Assembly (NCBI GenBank): GCA_029263415.1
Contig: JAJCXN010000039.1
Location: forward strand, 124,001 to 188,000
DNA length: 64,000 nucleotides
Direction of reading: 5' to 3'
Source of the DNA: Acidobacteriota bacterium
GTDB taxonomy: Bacteria; Acidobacteriota; Thermoanaerobaculia; Multivoradales; Multivoraceae
Shown here in pieces: positions 9,049 to 17,900 of this stretch. The stretch's first letter is position 1. Each line of letters begins with the position of its first letter. The position numbers were made by a program, and so were the translations under genes. The notes under the pieces were generated by a model, which saw only the letters and a list, made by a program, of their open reading frames with translations, did no database searches and was not told where the DNA came from.

Positions 9049-9359
9049 CGCTATCAGGAGCCAATGTCGATGATAGAAAGCTACCAGGTCTGTCAGGCTG
9101 AGCTCACCTTCGCGCGGAGGTGGAGGGGTTGCGTTCTCGTCGGTGGATATAGGTTGCGAAATCGGGTGTTCCTCAGGATCTCTTGAGTCATTCGGGGAGA
9201 GTATTTGTGTAGGAGCGATTCTGACGCCGCGTATGAAGATTGTAAAGCCATGTTGCGCTGCGCTCGAATCTCACGGCGGCTGAGTCTGCGATGATTGCTG
9301 TCCTCGTACTCGACCAGGTCACACCAACCAAACTTCGACCTTCGTAGGAAGAATGTGCA

Positions 9360-11186
9360 ATGCCATTGCTGATCGTCCTCCTGGAACTGTTCATCGCCAC
9401 GCTCGCGATCTGGGTGCTCACATTCGAGGTGGCCATCTACTCTCAGATGTCCATCGTTTGGCTGGAGGTCTCGTTTCTTCTCTCGTGGACTCTCATGCTC
9501 GTGTTCCTGGCGAAGCCTTGGCTACAAAGGCTTCGTGTCATCGGCCGCGCCGAAAGAGTCTTCGCGCGCAACACGCTGATTGTCGGGTGCCTCGTCGGTC
9601 TGGTGGTGCTGGTTGCTTCTCGCCCAGATGCTGACGATGGCCCTTACATGCGCCAACTGCTGGTAGATGCCTCGACGCCAGGTGGCTCGTTCACCGCCAA
9701 CCCCTTTTATATCCCCTTTGGTGGAGAGCATATCGAAATCCCGTTCCTGTCAGAGAACGAGGCCTGGGAGGCGATGGTGGTGACCTTGGCCCATCTGTTG
9801 AGAATCGATCCATTGCAGGCCTACCACAACGTTTTCGCGTTCGGTGCCACGATCATCTGGGTCTTGACTTATGCGCTTCTGTTCCGGCGTTTTCGCGTAC
9901 CAAGAAACAAGGTCTGGCTCGCACTCGTGGTGACGGTCGTGTTCCTATTTCTTGACGGCAATCTCCATCGGTCGTTCGGTAACTTCAGCCTGATACGGAT
10001 CTGGCAGGGCAAGGTCATTGCTTGGGCGGTTCTTCAACCCGCTTTCTTGCTCTTCGCTCTGCGTTTCCTTGCCCGCCCGAATCGATATCGCTTCTCGCTA
10101 CTACTGGCAACTGGGGTGGTGAGCTTCTTCATCAACCGGTCGTCGATGTTCTTGTTTGCGGTGCTGGGGGCGGCCGTCGCGCTGAGCTATCTGCTCGCGT
10201 TCAAGCGGAATCGCCGGCGTCGCATGCGTGTCCTGGTGCCAATCTTCGCCGTCATTCCCCTCTGGCTTCTCGGCGCATACCTCGCGCTGTATGTGCTGCC
10301 GGCCGGCAGCTCTGTGTCGTCGGTGCTTTCTGACATGTCGGAAAGTGAAGCTGCTGCTGCTCTAAGCCAGAAGCGAATCACGCGTTCCTGGTGGACTTCG
10401 CTAGGAGGGCAGGTGATCGGGGGGCCCTTGACATTGTGGCGGGACGCTTTTTTCCTCACGGTAGTCCCATTGGTTACAGTTGCCCGCCCGCTGCATCGTT
10501 TTCTTCCCCTACTAAGTCTGTCTGTCGCGTTTCTCGCTCTCTCGCCGTTCACGGGGCCGACGTGGTTCTACTTTTTTCCAAAGGTTTATTGGCGCTTGTA
10601 CTACGCACTTCCACTTCCTCTTTGCGTGGGCTTATCCATCTGCTTGCTTTTGCCCTCACGTGCTGCGGGCCCGAGGCGCGTCACGAAGTTCGCCCTCGCC
10701 GCCGTCTTGGTGGTTTCAACGCTCTTGGCAGTTGAGGTTCCAGTCCTGTCCAAGGCCAACAGCGTGGATTTGAAGAGTCCCCTCGAGTATCGCTTTCCCG
10801 CTCAGCCGCTGGCCTTCGCCGAGTCGGTCGCGCCGCGCCTCGACGGGAAGCGCGTCTTGGCTCCAAGCGAGATCAGCAACATCTGGGCACTCACAGACTT
10901 CGCTTCCATCGAACTCTCGTATGGCCGAGTGGCCGGGAATGCGGCAAGGATGGCCAATCACTTGGTGAGCCAGTGCAAGGTCAATTCTCGGACTGTCCCT
11001 GGCATGCGTTTGTTGTTGCGTCGGGGAGTGGACGCGGTGGTCATGTCTTCTTGCTCCGGGCAGGTTATGAAAAGGCTCGGCAGACTTCTCCCCGAGTACC
11101 GGCTGGAGGAAGAGGAAGATGCGGCCGCTTTCGGTTACCGGCTCTATTGGGTAACAGGTCCTTCTGACCCCAGGCCTCTCATGTAG
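9360..11186 (+). CDS. Large polytopic membrane protein, GT-C/DUF6077-like
   Basis: A 608-residue protein with roughly 12 hydrophobic helices, the first starting at residue 2 (LLIVLLELFIATLAIWVL). A periplasm-side loop after helix 3 carries RPDADDGPYMRQLLVDAST, an acidic DxDD-type motif like the catalytic loop of GT-C glycosyltransferases, followed by FTANPFYIPFGGEHIEIP. The C-terminal 130 residues are soluble. This layout fits GT-C-like or DUF6077-type proteins that often accompany polysaccharide genes; lipid-linked sugar transfer is inference. AGGAAG lies 9 bases before the ATG. It is transcribed away from the Wzz-like gene, so the roughly 170 bases between them should hold divergent promoters. 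Confidence 0.72.
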   Translation: MPLLIVLLELFIATLAIWVLTFEVAIYSQMSIVWLEVSFLLSWTLMLVFLAKPWLQRLRVIGRAERVFARNTLIVGCLVGLVVLVASRPDADDGPYMRQLLVDASTPGGSFTANPFYIPFGGEHIEIPFLSENEAWEAMVVTLAHLLRIDPLQAYHNVFAFGATIIWVLTYALLFRRFRVPRNKVWLALVVTVVFLFLDGNLHRSFGNFSLIRIWQGKVIAWAVLQPAFLLFALRFLARPNRYRFSLLLATGVVSFFINRSSMFLFAVLGAAVALSYLLAFKRNRRRRMRVLVPIFAVIPLWLLGAYLALYVLPAGSSVSSVLSDMSESEAAAALSQKRITRSWWTSLGGQVIGGPLTLWRDAFFLTVVPLVTVARPLHRFLPLLSLSVAFLALSPFTGPTWFYFFPKVYWRLYYALPLPLCVGLSICLLLPSRAAGPRRVTKFALAAVLVVSTLLAVEVPVLSKANSVDLKSPLEYRFPAQPLAFAESVAPRLDGKRVLAPSEISNIWALTDFASIELSYGRVAGNAARMANHLVSQCKVNSRTVPGMRLLLRRGVDAVVMSSCSGQVMKRLGRLLPEYRLEEEEDAAAFGYRLYWVTGPSDPRPLM

Positions 11187-11787
11187 GATCTCTTCATTTT
11201 GAGGAGACCAAGTACGGCTTTCGTGACCTATCTGCGGGTCGTTCGGGAAACGGTACGTCCCGGGATGTTGAAGCTGGCCGAGGTGCTTCAAGAAGGGATC
11301 CAGCGGTCGCTGATGGTTAAGGCTCAGCGCAGCAAAAGGCCAATGGAAAGTGTGGTGGATCGTAGTTCGTGAGCCGCGGACTCTCCTCGTTGCCTTCCAA
11401 CAGGCTCTACGACGAGCATCAGGTTTGCCCGGGGCCGGATCAGCTGGAAACGCGGAAGATCGATGGACTCAGCCGAGATCCCCACACGATCCGTCACAAG
11501 ACTTCAAGTGCTGGGACTCGCGAAGCATCACTTTGTTGGATGCAAACAGCCAGTTGCTGCCACCATCTGAACCTCGCTAGATTGGCGCCGCTGATGCGCA
11601 CGCGGCCCACCGAATGAACACCTGAACATCTGTAGGAGAGACGTTGGCCGCAGTTGACGTGAGTCCCCACCGTGGGCGGTCGAGCACTGGCCTTGAGGAG
11701 GTCGCGAAGGTGGTGCTTCCGTCGGTTTCCAAGGAGAGCAGTCCTCGTGGCGCAGCCGTCGGTCCGAAAGGGACACCCTTAAGCGCA
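11187..11787. other. Non-coding stretch without recognisable gene
   Basis: About 600 bases between the GT-C-like gene and paired hairpins. Short open frames exist on both strands (for example one reading LAEVLQEGIQRSLMVKAQRS at about 11270-11330) but none has a recognisable domain or a convincing ribosome site. It may hold degraded coding sequence. Confidence 0.5.
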
Positions 11788-11816
11788 AATTCTCGGCAGC
11801 AATGCTGCCGAGAATT
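11788..11816. terminator. Perfect 13-bp hairpin, likely bidirectional terminator
   Basis: The arms AATTCTCGGCAGC and GCTGCCGAGAATT pair perfectly around a three-base loop. It lies 54 bases beyond the stop of the minus-strand tail-fibre-like gene. On the minus strand it is followed by TTGCGC with a short T run, so it is only a moderate intrinsic terminator; on the plus strand there is no T run. Confidence 0.55.
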
Positions 11817-11835
11817 CTCGTTTCGTGCGCCTTGC

Positions 11836-11857
11836 ACGGTGCTCCTAAGAGCACCGT
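11836..11857 (-). terminator. 9-bp hairpin downstream of the tail-fibre-like gene
   Basis: ACGGTGCTC and GAGCACCGT pair around the loop CTAA, 12 bases past the stop codon of the minus-strand gene. No clear U tract follows. Together with the larger hairpin at 11788 it probably ends or protects this transcript. Confidence 0.45.
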
Positions 11858-11869
11858 CATTACTGGTTT

Positions 11870-13459
11870 CTACGGCTCTGGGTTCGTGGCGGCCAAGGCT
11901 GCCTCCACCTTCGCAAGACGCCGGTGCATTTGCTCGATGTAGATGTGCGCCTTCTCTAGCTCGTTGAGCATGCGACCGGTCTTGTCAGTGAGGTTGATCG
12001 GACCGTTCTCGATCGTGGGACCGACCTCAGGGAGGTGGCGGTTCTGCCACATTGAGGCGGCGTGCTCCTCGATCGACGGCAGCTCATAGCCCGGGCTGAA
12101 GACCAGATCACAGCCGGAACCACAGGTCATGCCACCGGTTGTGATCGAACCCGCAAGAAAGGCGTCGCCATTCGGCAAGATCTCGAACTCATTCACACCA
12201 TCGTCGGTACCAGCGGCGTCGGTATCCGTGATCCGGTACCTTCCGGAGCCCGAAACGCGAGTCGACCAATTAACTCCGCCGGTTTGCGACAGGAGCAAGG
12301 AAACCACGTCGGTTCCGGCTCGCACAATATGGAGATCGGCATCCGGACTAGCAGAGCCAAGACCTACATCGCCATCGACGTCAATGAAGATTGAACTGGT
12401 CGGGGCGCCCGGGCGGATCCGGAAAGGCAGAGCTGATCCGTTGGTGACGTCACGCAGGAAGAAGTTGGTCTCGTTGCCAGCCACGTCCCAGGTTTGCGGA
12501 GCAAATCCTGAACTACCGTCCTGTTGCAGACGGAGTGTCGGCGTGTCTCCATCAATGGTGTGAATCTCGGTTGCTGGCGTGCTGGTGCGGTTGCCAATGC
12601 GGCCGCCATCGTCGACATAAAGAGAGTGGCTGCGCGCGTTTGCTTCGACAGTGAAGGGCGTGCGGTTGCCAGAGATGTCGTCGATCGAGAACTTGCTGGC
12701 GCCGCCGTTGGCGCTGTCGTTGGCGGTGAGCTGCCAGTCATTGCGCGGGAAGCTAGCGGCAACGGAGGTGTCGTCGAACTTGATCCGAAGGTTGTTCTCT
12801 TTGACCCGGATGGTGTCAAATCCGAAGACCTCGCCGTTGACGCAGTCGAAGCCGATGCAGGCGCTGCCATCAACGATCAAGTCGTCGTTGATCACAAAGT
12901 CCCTCAGGACCACGCCGGTGATGCCGTCGTTGCCACCCTGGCCTGTGGTGGGCAAAGCTCGCGAGACCATGTTCGCTGTGGGGTTCCCTTCCTCTTCCAG
13001 GTCCGTCTTGTAGACGAACTTTCCGTTGACTACTTGGAAGTAGCCTTGGTCCGCCAATGTGGCTCGGACAATGCCCTCTCGTCTGAGCTCCTTGATTTCC
13101 ATCGGGTCGTTCCGCTTGCGCGCGCTCGCCAAGATTTCTTGGTCGCGAGAACTCAAGATCGGACGGAAAGTCACCTTGTACTTGTATTGCCCGTCGGGGA
13201 CTAAGTTGCCTTGCGGATCAAAGATCTTGAAAACGCCGGGTTCGCGCTCTTTGAAGTCGCGCTCGAGGTAGCAGTCTTCTGGGCCTGAGACGGTGAGGGT
13301 CGTTTCTCCGCGCTCAAGCTCTTCCAGTGGGATGAAGTACACGGCATCTGGTTCGATCTGAACATCGACGACGCTGTTGGTGCTTGGTGCTGCGAACGCG
13401 ACGGTTGCAAAGAGAAGCGTCAGTAGTCCGACGACTCCCCTGAAGAGCTGTTGCTTCAT
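11870..13459 (-). CDS. Secreted tail-fibre-like protein with S74-like C-terminal region
   Basis: A 529-residue exported protein with a signal peptide (VVGLLTLLFATVAFAAPS, cleavage near residue 23). An N-terminal beta domain (residues 25-170, VYFIPLEELERGETTLTVSG) is followed by a long low-complexity beta region rich in Gly, Asp and Thr with short repeated units such as ATEIHTIDGDTPTLRLQQDG and DADLHIVRAGTDVVSLLLSQ, as in fibre shafts. The last 80 residues contain LPSIEEHAASMWQNRHLPEV and INLTDKTGRMLNELEKAHIY then a heptad helix, resembling the trimerising C-terminal region of tail-fibre/S74 proteins in its non-cleaving variety. It may form a trimeric cell-surface or extracellular fibre. No phage genes are nearby. 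Surface role is inference. Confidence 0.7.
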   Translation of the reverse strand: MKQQLFRGVVGLLTLLFATVAFAAPSTNSVVDVQIEPDAVYFIPLEELERGETTLTVSGPEDCYLERDFKEREPGVFKIFDPQGNLVPDGQYKYKVTFRPILSSRDQEILASARKRNDPMEIKELRREGIVRATLADQGYFQVVNGKFVYKTDLEEEGNPTANMVSRALPTTGQGGNDGITGVVLRDFVINDDLIVDGSACIGFDCVNGEVFGFDTIRVKENNLRIKFDDTSVAASFPRNDWQLTANDSANGGASKFSIDDISGNRTPFTVEANARSHSLYVDDGGRIGNRTSTPATEIHTIDGDTPTLRLQQDGSSGFAPQTWDVAGNETNFFLRDVTNGSALPFRIRPGAPTSSIFIDVDGDVGLGSASPDADLHIVRAGTDVVSLLLSQTGGVNWSTRVSGSGRYRITDTDAAGTDDGVNEFEILPNGDAFLAGSITTGGMTCGSGCDLVFSPGYELPSIEEHAASMWQNRHLPEVGPTIENGPINLTDKTGRMLNELEKAHIYIEQMHRRLAKVEAALAATNPEP

Positions 13460-13616
13460 TTCTAGTCCTCTTTGGTTGACGAATGACTTAGGGCACGGTT
13501 CTGCACATCGCAGCCGTGGCCTGGCGTCAGTGGAGGGGGTTTAGTGTCCCCGCATTAATATAGACGAGGTTTCTGGGTGAAACCCGTCACGCTGGCGCGA
13601 GATTTTTTGCCCCTTT

Positions 13617-13659
13617 CTTCGGCTCTTTCGGCTCTTTCGGCACTTTTGGCTCTTTGGCA
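13617..13659. repeat. Short tandem repeat, CGGCTCTTT units
   Basis: Two exact CGGCTCTTT units are followed by two diverged copies (CGGCACTTTT and GGCTCTTT). Similar nine-base arrays occur at 23661 and 63322. Confidence 0.7.
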
Positions 13660-13747
13660 GCGGTGGCGTCGGCAGGGTTTGGGCTTCTCTGACCTTCGGT
13701 CCGAACCGCCGTGTACTCCGTACTCGCATTGGTGCTTGGCAGCGGTA

Positions 13748-13764
13748 CTGGCTCAGTGAGCCAG
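13748..13764. repeat. Perfect inverted repeat (8+1+8)
   Basis: CTGGCTCA and TGAGCCAG flank a single G. It lies about 125 bases before the MAPEG start and could be an operator or a hairpin in the leader; it is flanked by two copies of TTGGTGCTTG at about 13730 and 13782. Confidence 0.5.
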
Positions 13765-13888
13765 CACATTGGCAGCGGAGTTGGTGCTTGCCGGTTAGAG
13801 TGGCCCGTAGCTGGGAGTCTGTGATCTCCCTTGTAGGTCGAGACGACGAGCCGAGCGACGAGAGTCCTAAGGCGAAGAGGGAGAACCG

Positions 13889-14281
13889 ATGGACTGGATA
13901 GTGCCCTACAACCCATCAATCCTGGCGCTGGGCGCCTTCGGTGGTCTGCAGCTGCTGCAACTGCTGGTTGCCGACGCGGTGTCGATCCTGCGGAAACACC
14001 CACCCGGCCATCCCCCTCCGGGTGATCACGACGACTTTCACTTCCGTTCGATCCGGGCCTACGCTAACAGCGTGGAAACCACTGGGGTCTACTTGCTGGT
14101 CAGCGCCTTCGCTATCTTGCGGCAAGCCGATCCGGACTCGGTGAACCTGTGGAGCCTGGTCTTTGTGGGCGCGCGGGCGGCGCACATGCTGTGCTATTGG
14201 CTTGATTTGCGGATCGCGCGCAGCATTGCATTTACCATTGGTGTGATTGCCCTGGTGGCGCTATTGGTGATTGGCTTTTGA
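13889..14281 (+). CDS. MAPEG family membrane protein
   Basis: A 130-residue four-helix membrane protein. Helix 1 is followed by a polar loop (RKHPPGHPPPGDHDDFHFRS) and then RAYANSVETTGVYLLVSAFAIL, the R.....N..E pattern of the MAPEG family (eicosanoid and glutathione metabolism proteins; bacterial members are mostly of unknown substrate). Two further helices follow, one containing GARAAHMLCYWLDLRIARS, also typical. The length matches the family. It overlaps the next gene by TTGA, so the two are probably translationally coupled. Confidence 0.88.
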   Translation: MDWIVPYNPSILALGAFGGLQLLQLLVADAVSILRKHPPGHPPPGDHDDFHFRSIRAYANSVETTGVYLLVSAFAILRQADPDSVNLWSLVFVGARAAHMLCYWLDLRIARSIAFTIGVIALVALLVIGF

Positions 14282-14814
14282 GCCGCCACCGATACCTTGC
14301 GTTGTGGCGCGGCATCAATGTGGGTGGCGCCAAGCGAGTACCGATGGCGGACCTGCGTACGCTGATCAGTGGCCTTGGATTCGAGCAGGTCAAGACACTG
14401 CTCAATAGCGGAAACGCGGTGTTTTGCGGCCAGCAGACGAAGACGACAACGCTCGCTACGACGTTGCGAGCTGCGGTCCTCGATCGGACGGCGGTAGACG
14501 CTCGGGTGACCGTGCTGACGGCGGACGAGCTTCAGCAGGTTGCCGCTGATAATCCCTTTGCTAACACCGACGTTGACCCCTCCCGCATGCTCGTTTCAGT
14601 GCTCGCAGACCCGCGAGACGGATCCGACCTAGCGCCGATGCAGGAACAAGACTGGGGTACTGAGTCGTTTGCGCTCGGAACGCGCGCGGCCTACACCCTT
14701 AGCCCCGCAGGGGTTCTCGCTAGTCAGTGTTTGAAACAGATCGAGAAGACGATGGGCGGTCGTGCCACGACGCGCAACTTGCGCACGCTGAACAAGCTGG
14801 TCGCCCTCTTCTAG
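14278..14814 (+). CDS. DUF1697 family protein
   Basis: A 178-residue soluble protein beginning SRHRYLALWRGINVGGAKRV, followed by MADLRTLISGLGFEQVKTLLNSGN; the LRGINVGG..., M..LR..., LNSGN order is diagnostic of DUF1697. The C-terminal GGRATTRNLRTLNKL also matches the family (TxRNxxTxxKL). The TTG start overlaps the MAPEG stop by TTGA. The family function is unknown; the fold suggests a small cytoplasmic alpha/beta protein. Confidence 0.92.
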   Translation: MSRHRYLALWRGINVGGAKRVPMADLRTLISGLGFEQVKTLLNSGNAVFCGQQTKTTTLATTLRAAVLDRTAVDARVTVLTADELQQVAADNPFANTDVDPSRMLVSVLADPRDGSDLAPMQEQDWGTESFALGTRAAYTLSPAGVLASQCLKQIEKTMGGRATTRNLRTLNKLVALF

Positions 14815-14944
14815 TAGCCCGCGGCCAACCCGGTCAGTCTCACGCGAGATCTTCCCCACCGGGTTGCTAGCACCTCGGATCGCTTGGATCCCCGCAGGAG
14901 AGATTGACGACGTTCCGGTGTTGAGAGGGTTCCGCCCAAGCGAC

Positions 14945-17900
14945 CTAGAGTGCGCGGATGCGCACGGTGGCTAGCAAGCCGAGCAGCCCGACCAGGAGCA
15001 GCAAGGCCCAGGTACCCAACGTGGGAATCGCCAACAGGTTCGTGACCTCGAGATCCGCGACTGCTACGTCCGCGGGATCACCGACTACAGGTTGTCCGCC
15101 GACATCGGCTGTGAGGGCACTGGTGATGTTGGTGAATATGCCTGGGGTAGCGGAGGCTGGGATTGCCACCGTGACTTGGAAAGTGCAGGTCTCTACCGGA
15201 CCGAGATTGCCGCCGGCGAGGGTGATGATCGAAGTCCCAGTGAGAGACGAGCCAAGGCCGCAAGCGTCGCTGATCGGTAGGCCGGTCGCTTCGAGTCCCG
15301 GGAGCACGGCATCTAAGTCATCAGTGAAGGCGATGTTGGTTGCACCGTTCGCTGGATCCAAGTTGGTGATGGTGAACTCAAGCGTGACAGTGCCACTCGT
15401 AGATGCGCTATCGAGAAAGAACTTATCGATATCCAAGAAGTCGATCATGAGATCGGCCATCGCCGGAGATCCGACAGTCGCCACACCCGAGAAGTCAGCT
15501 GTCACTGAACTGGTGCTCGAGGGATAGGTGCCGTCCGCTGCGTCTGTTGGTACTAGCACGTCGACACTGAAGGTGCAGGAACTAGCTGGAGCAACCGTCC
15601 CTCCAACAAGTGAGACCACTGATCCGCCGCCGAGCACTGAGCCGATGCCACAAGCATCGCCCCCGCGCGTGGTGGTCGCGGTCAATCCCGCCAGTACGGC
15701 TCCAAGATCGTCAGTGAAGGCGACGTCCGTGGCAGTGAAGCCAACCTTGCCGTTGGCGATGGTGTACTCGAGTTCCACGGTACCGCCCGGTAGCACCGGT
15801 GCACTGACGAAGGTCTTGGTGATGGTCAGCAGACCATCGAGCACATTGAGGGTTGCGGTCGCGGTGCCGCTGTTGCCTAGCGACGACGTTAAGTCTCCGG
15901 TGAGGTTGACGTGGGTTCCCGCAGTTGAGCTGGTCACATCGACGGTGATGGTGCACCCGCCACCCGGCCCAGCGGCTCCGCCCGTGAGACTGATGACGCT
16001 TGAACCGGCGGTGGCGGTCAAGGTGCCTCCACAGGTGTTTGCGGTGTTTGGTGGCGCGGCAATTGTGATTGCCGCCGGCAAATTGTCAGTGAACGCTAGC
16101 GCCGTGGCGGCGACAGTCGAGGCTGAGTTGTCGATGGTGAAGGACAGAGTGCTGATCGAGCTCAAGCCGATCGTGTCCGGAGTGAACATCTTGGTAAAAC
16201 CCGGTTGAGGGTCCACTGTCAGCGTGTCCGTGGCGGTGCCACTGTTGCCTGATGTCGAGGTCAGGTCACCGGTGGTGTTGACGTGCATGCCAACCGCGAG
16301 GCCTGTGACCTCGACGTCGATGGTGCAGGTACCGCCGGCATCGACACTGCCGCCAGTGAGCGTAATGGGAGTGGCGCCTGCGGTCGCGGTCAGAGAGCCA
16401 CCGCAGGTGTTGGCAGTCACCGACGGGGTCGCGATCACAACACCCGCTGGAAGATTGTCGGTGAAGGCCAGGCTCGCCGCCGCGACTGCTGGCAAGCTAT
16501 TGTCGATGATGAAGGTGAGGGTGCTGGTTCCGCCAGCACCGATCGCGTCAGGAGCGAAGGTCTTGCTGAATGTCGGTGGCGGCTCGATGGTTAGGTCTGC
16601 AGTGGCTGGCTCAGCCACGGTAAGTCCGCCTTGGAAAAGCTCACTGGTGACGTTGGGGAAGGTCCCCGCGCCCGCGGTAGCTGGAACCAAGACATCGACG
16701 TCGAACGAGCACATGCCGCCCATGGGCGGGAGCTCGCCACCTGAGAATGTCAGGAACGAGATGCCGGTGATTGAGGAACCAGCGCCGCACGGCACCGCTG
16801 GCAAGCTTGTAGCGATCAGGCCTGGGATGACCGAACTCAAGTCGTCTGAGAATTCGATGGCGCTGGCGGTACTGGTGCCCGGGTTGGTGATGGTGAAGGT
16901 GAGGGTCGCGGTGCCGGTGGCTGCGGCCGGGCCGTCGAAGGCCTTACTGAAACCGAGTAATTGGATGATCTCTAGGGTGTCGCTGGCGGGGTCTCCGACG
17001 ACCGGCAAGCCGCCGATATCACCGGTCACATCGCTGGTGGTGTTGGTGTAGATGTTGGCGGCGGCGCCGCCGGGCACATCAAGAGAAACTCGCAGTGTGC
17101 ATGAGCCGCCGGCAGCGAGCGAGACGCCGGTGACGGTGATCATGTCGGTGGTGGTTCCGCCGACGGTCCCGGGGGGCAGGCAATCGTCGAACAGCACGCT
17201 GGCGAAGGTCAGGCCGGTGAGGGCTGCACCGAGATCATCGGTGAAACTGATCATCGTCGCTGCATTTGCGGCATCGAGGTTGGTCAAGGTGAATTCGAGG
17301 GTGACCGGGTCGCCAGGGGTCACTGGATCATCGGTGAACGCTTTGGTGAGCTGCAACAGGTTCGAGTTGACGGTGAGGATGTCGGTAGCGGGATCGACAA
17401 CACCCAGATCGGTAACGAGGGAGCTGGTGATGTTGAGGTAGTCGTCGTCAGCGGCGGCGGCCGGAACTAGGACCTCCACCTCAATCATGCAGGTCGCGCC
17501 GCTGAGCACGCCGCCACCTACATAAATGAGGGTGGTTGTGCCGCTCAGCGCCCCGCCGCAGTCATTGACCGATGGCGGCCCCGTTGCAGCGAGTCCCGGA
17601 AGGTTGGCGTCAAGGGTGTCGGTAAAGAAGCTGATGGTGGCATCATCGGTCGGGTGAATGTTGCTAATGGTGAAGCGCAGCATGACCGTGTCGCCGGCGA
17701 TGACCGGGTCGCCGAGGAACTCCTTGGAGAAGACGAGGCCCGAGACCTTAAGGTCGTCGCTGGCCGGTAGCGAAATCGCGGGCAAACCTTCCACGGTAGC
17801 GCCGACGCTACTGGTGGTGTTGGTGTAGTCGCCCGGAGCGGCACCCATCGGCACATCGACTGTGACGGTGAAGGTGCACGTCTCACCAGGAGAAAGCGTG

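Larger units (their letters stand above)
13460..13888. other. Intergenic region with divergent starts, short repeats and a palindrome
   Basis: About 430 bases between the divergent tail-fibre-like and MAPEG genes, so both promoters should lie here. On the minus strand TATATT at 13557-13562 could be a -10 element for the fibre gene, but no good -35 is seen. The region also has tandem GGCTCTTT units and a perfect inverted repeat, listed separately. No gene is supported. Confidence 0.5.

Noticed and set aside
11350-11617. Two overlapping open frames after the GT-C-like gene
   Set aside because: No family signature, no ribosome site and no coding-like composition; treated as non-coding.
12524-13204. 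Long plus-strand frame inside the fibre gene
   Set aside because: It is a shadow of the minus-strand gene, which has a signal peptide and a recognisable C-terminal region.
15528-17441. Plus-strand frames opposite the 12-repeat protein
   Set aside because: They arise from the repetitive composition of the minus-strand gene and share its repeat period; no independent motif.
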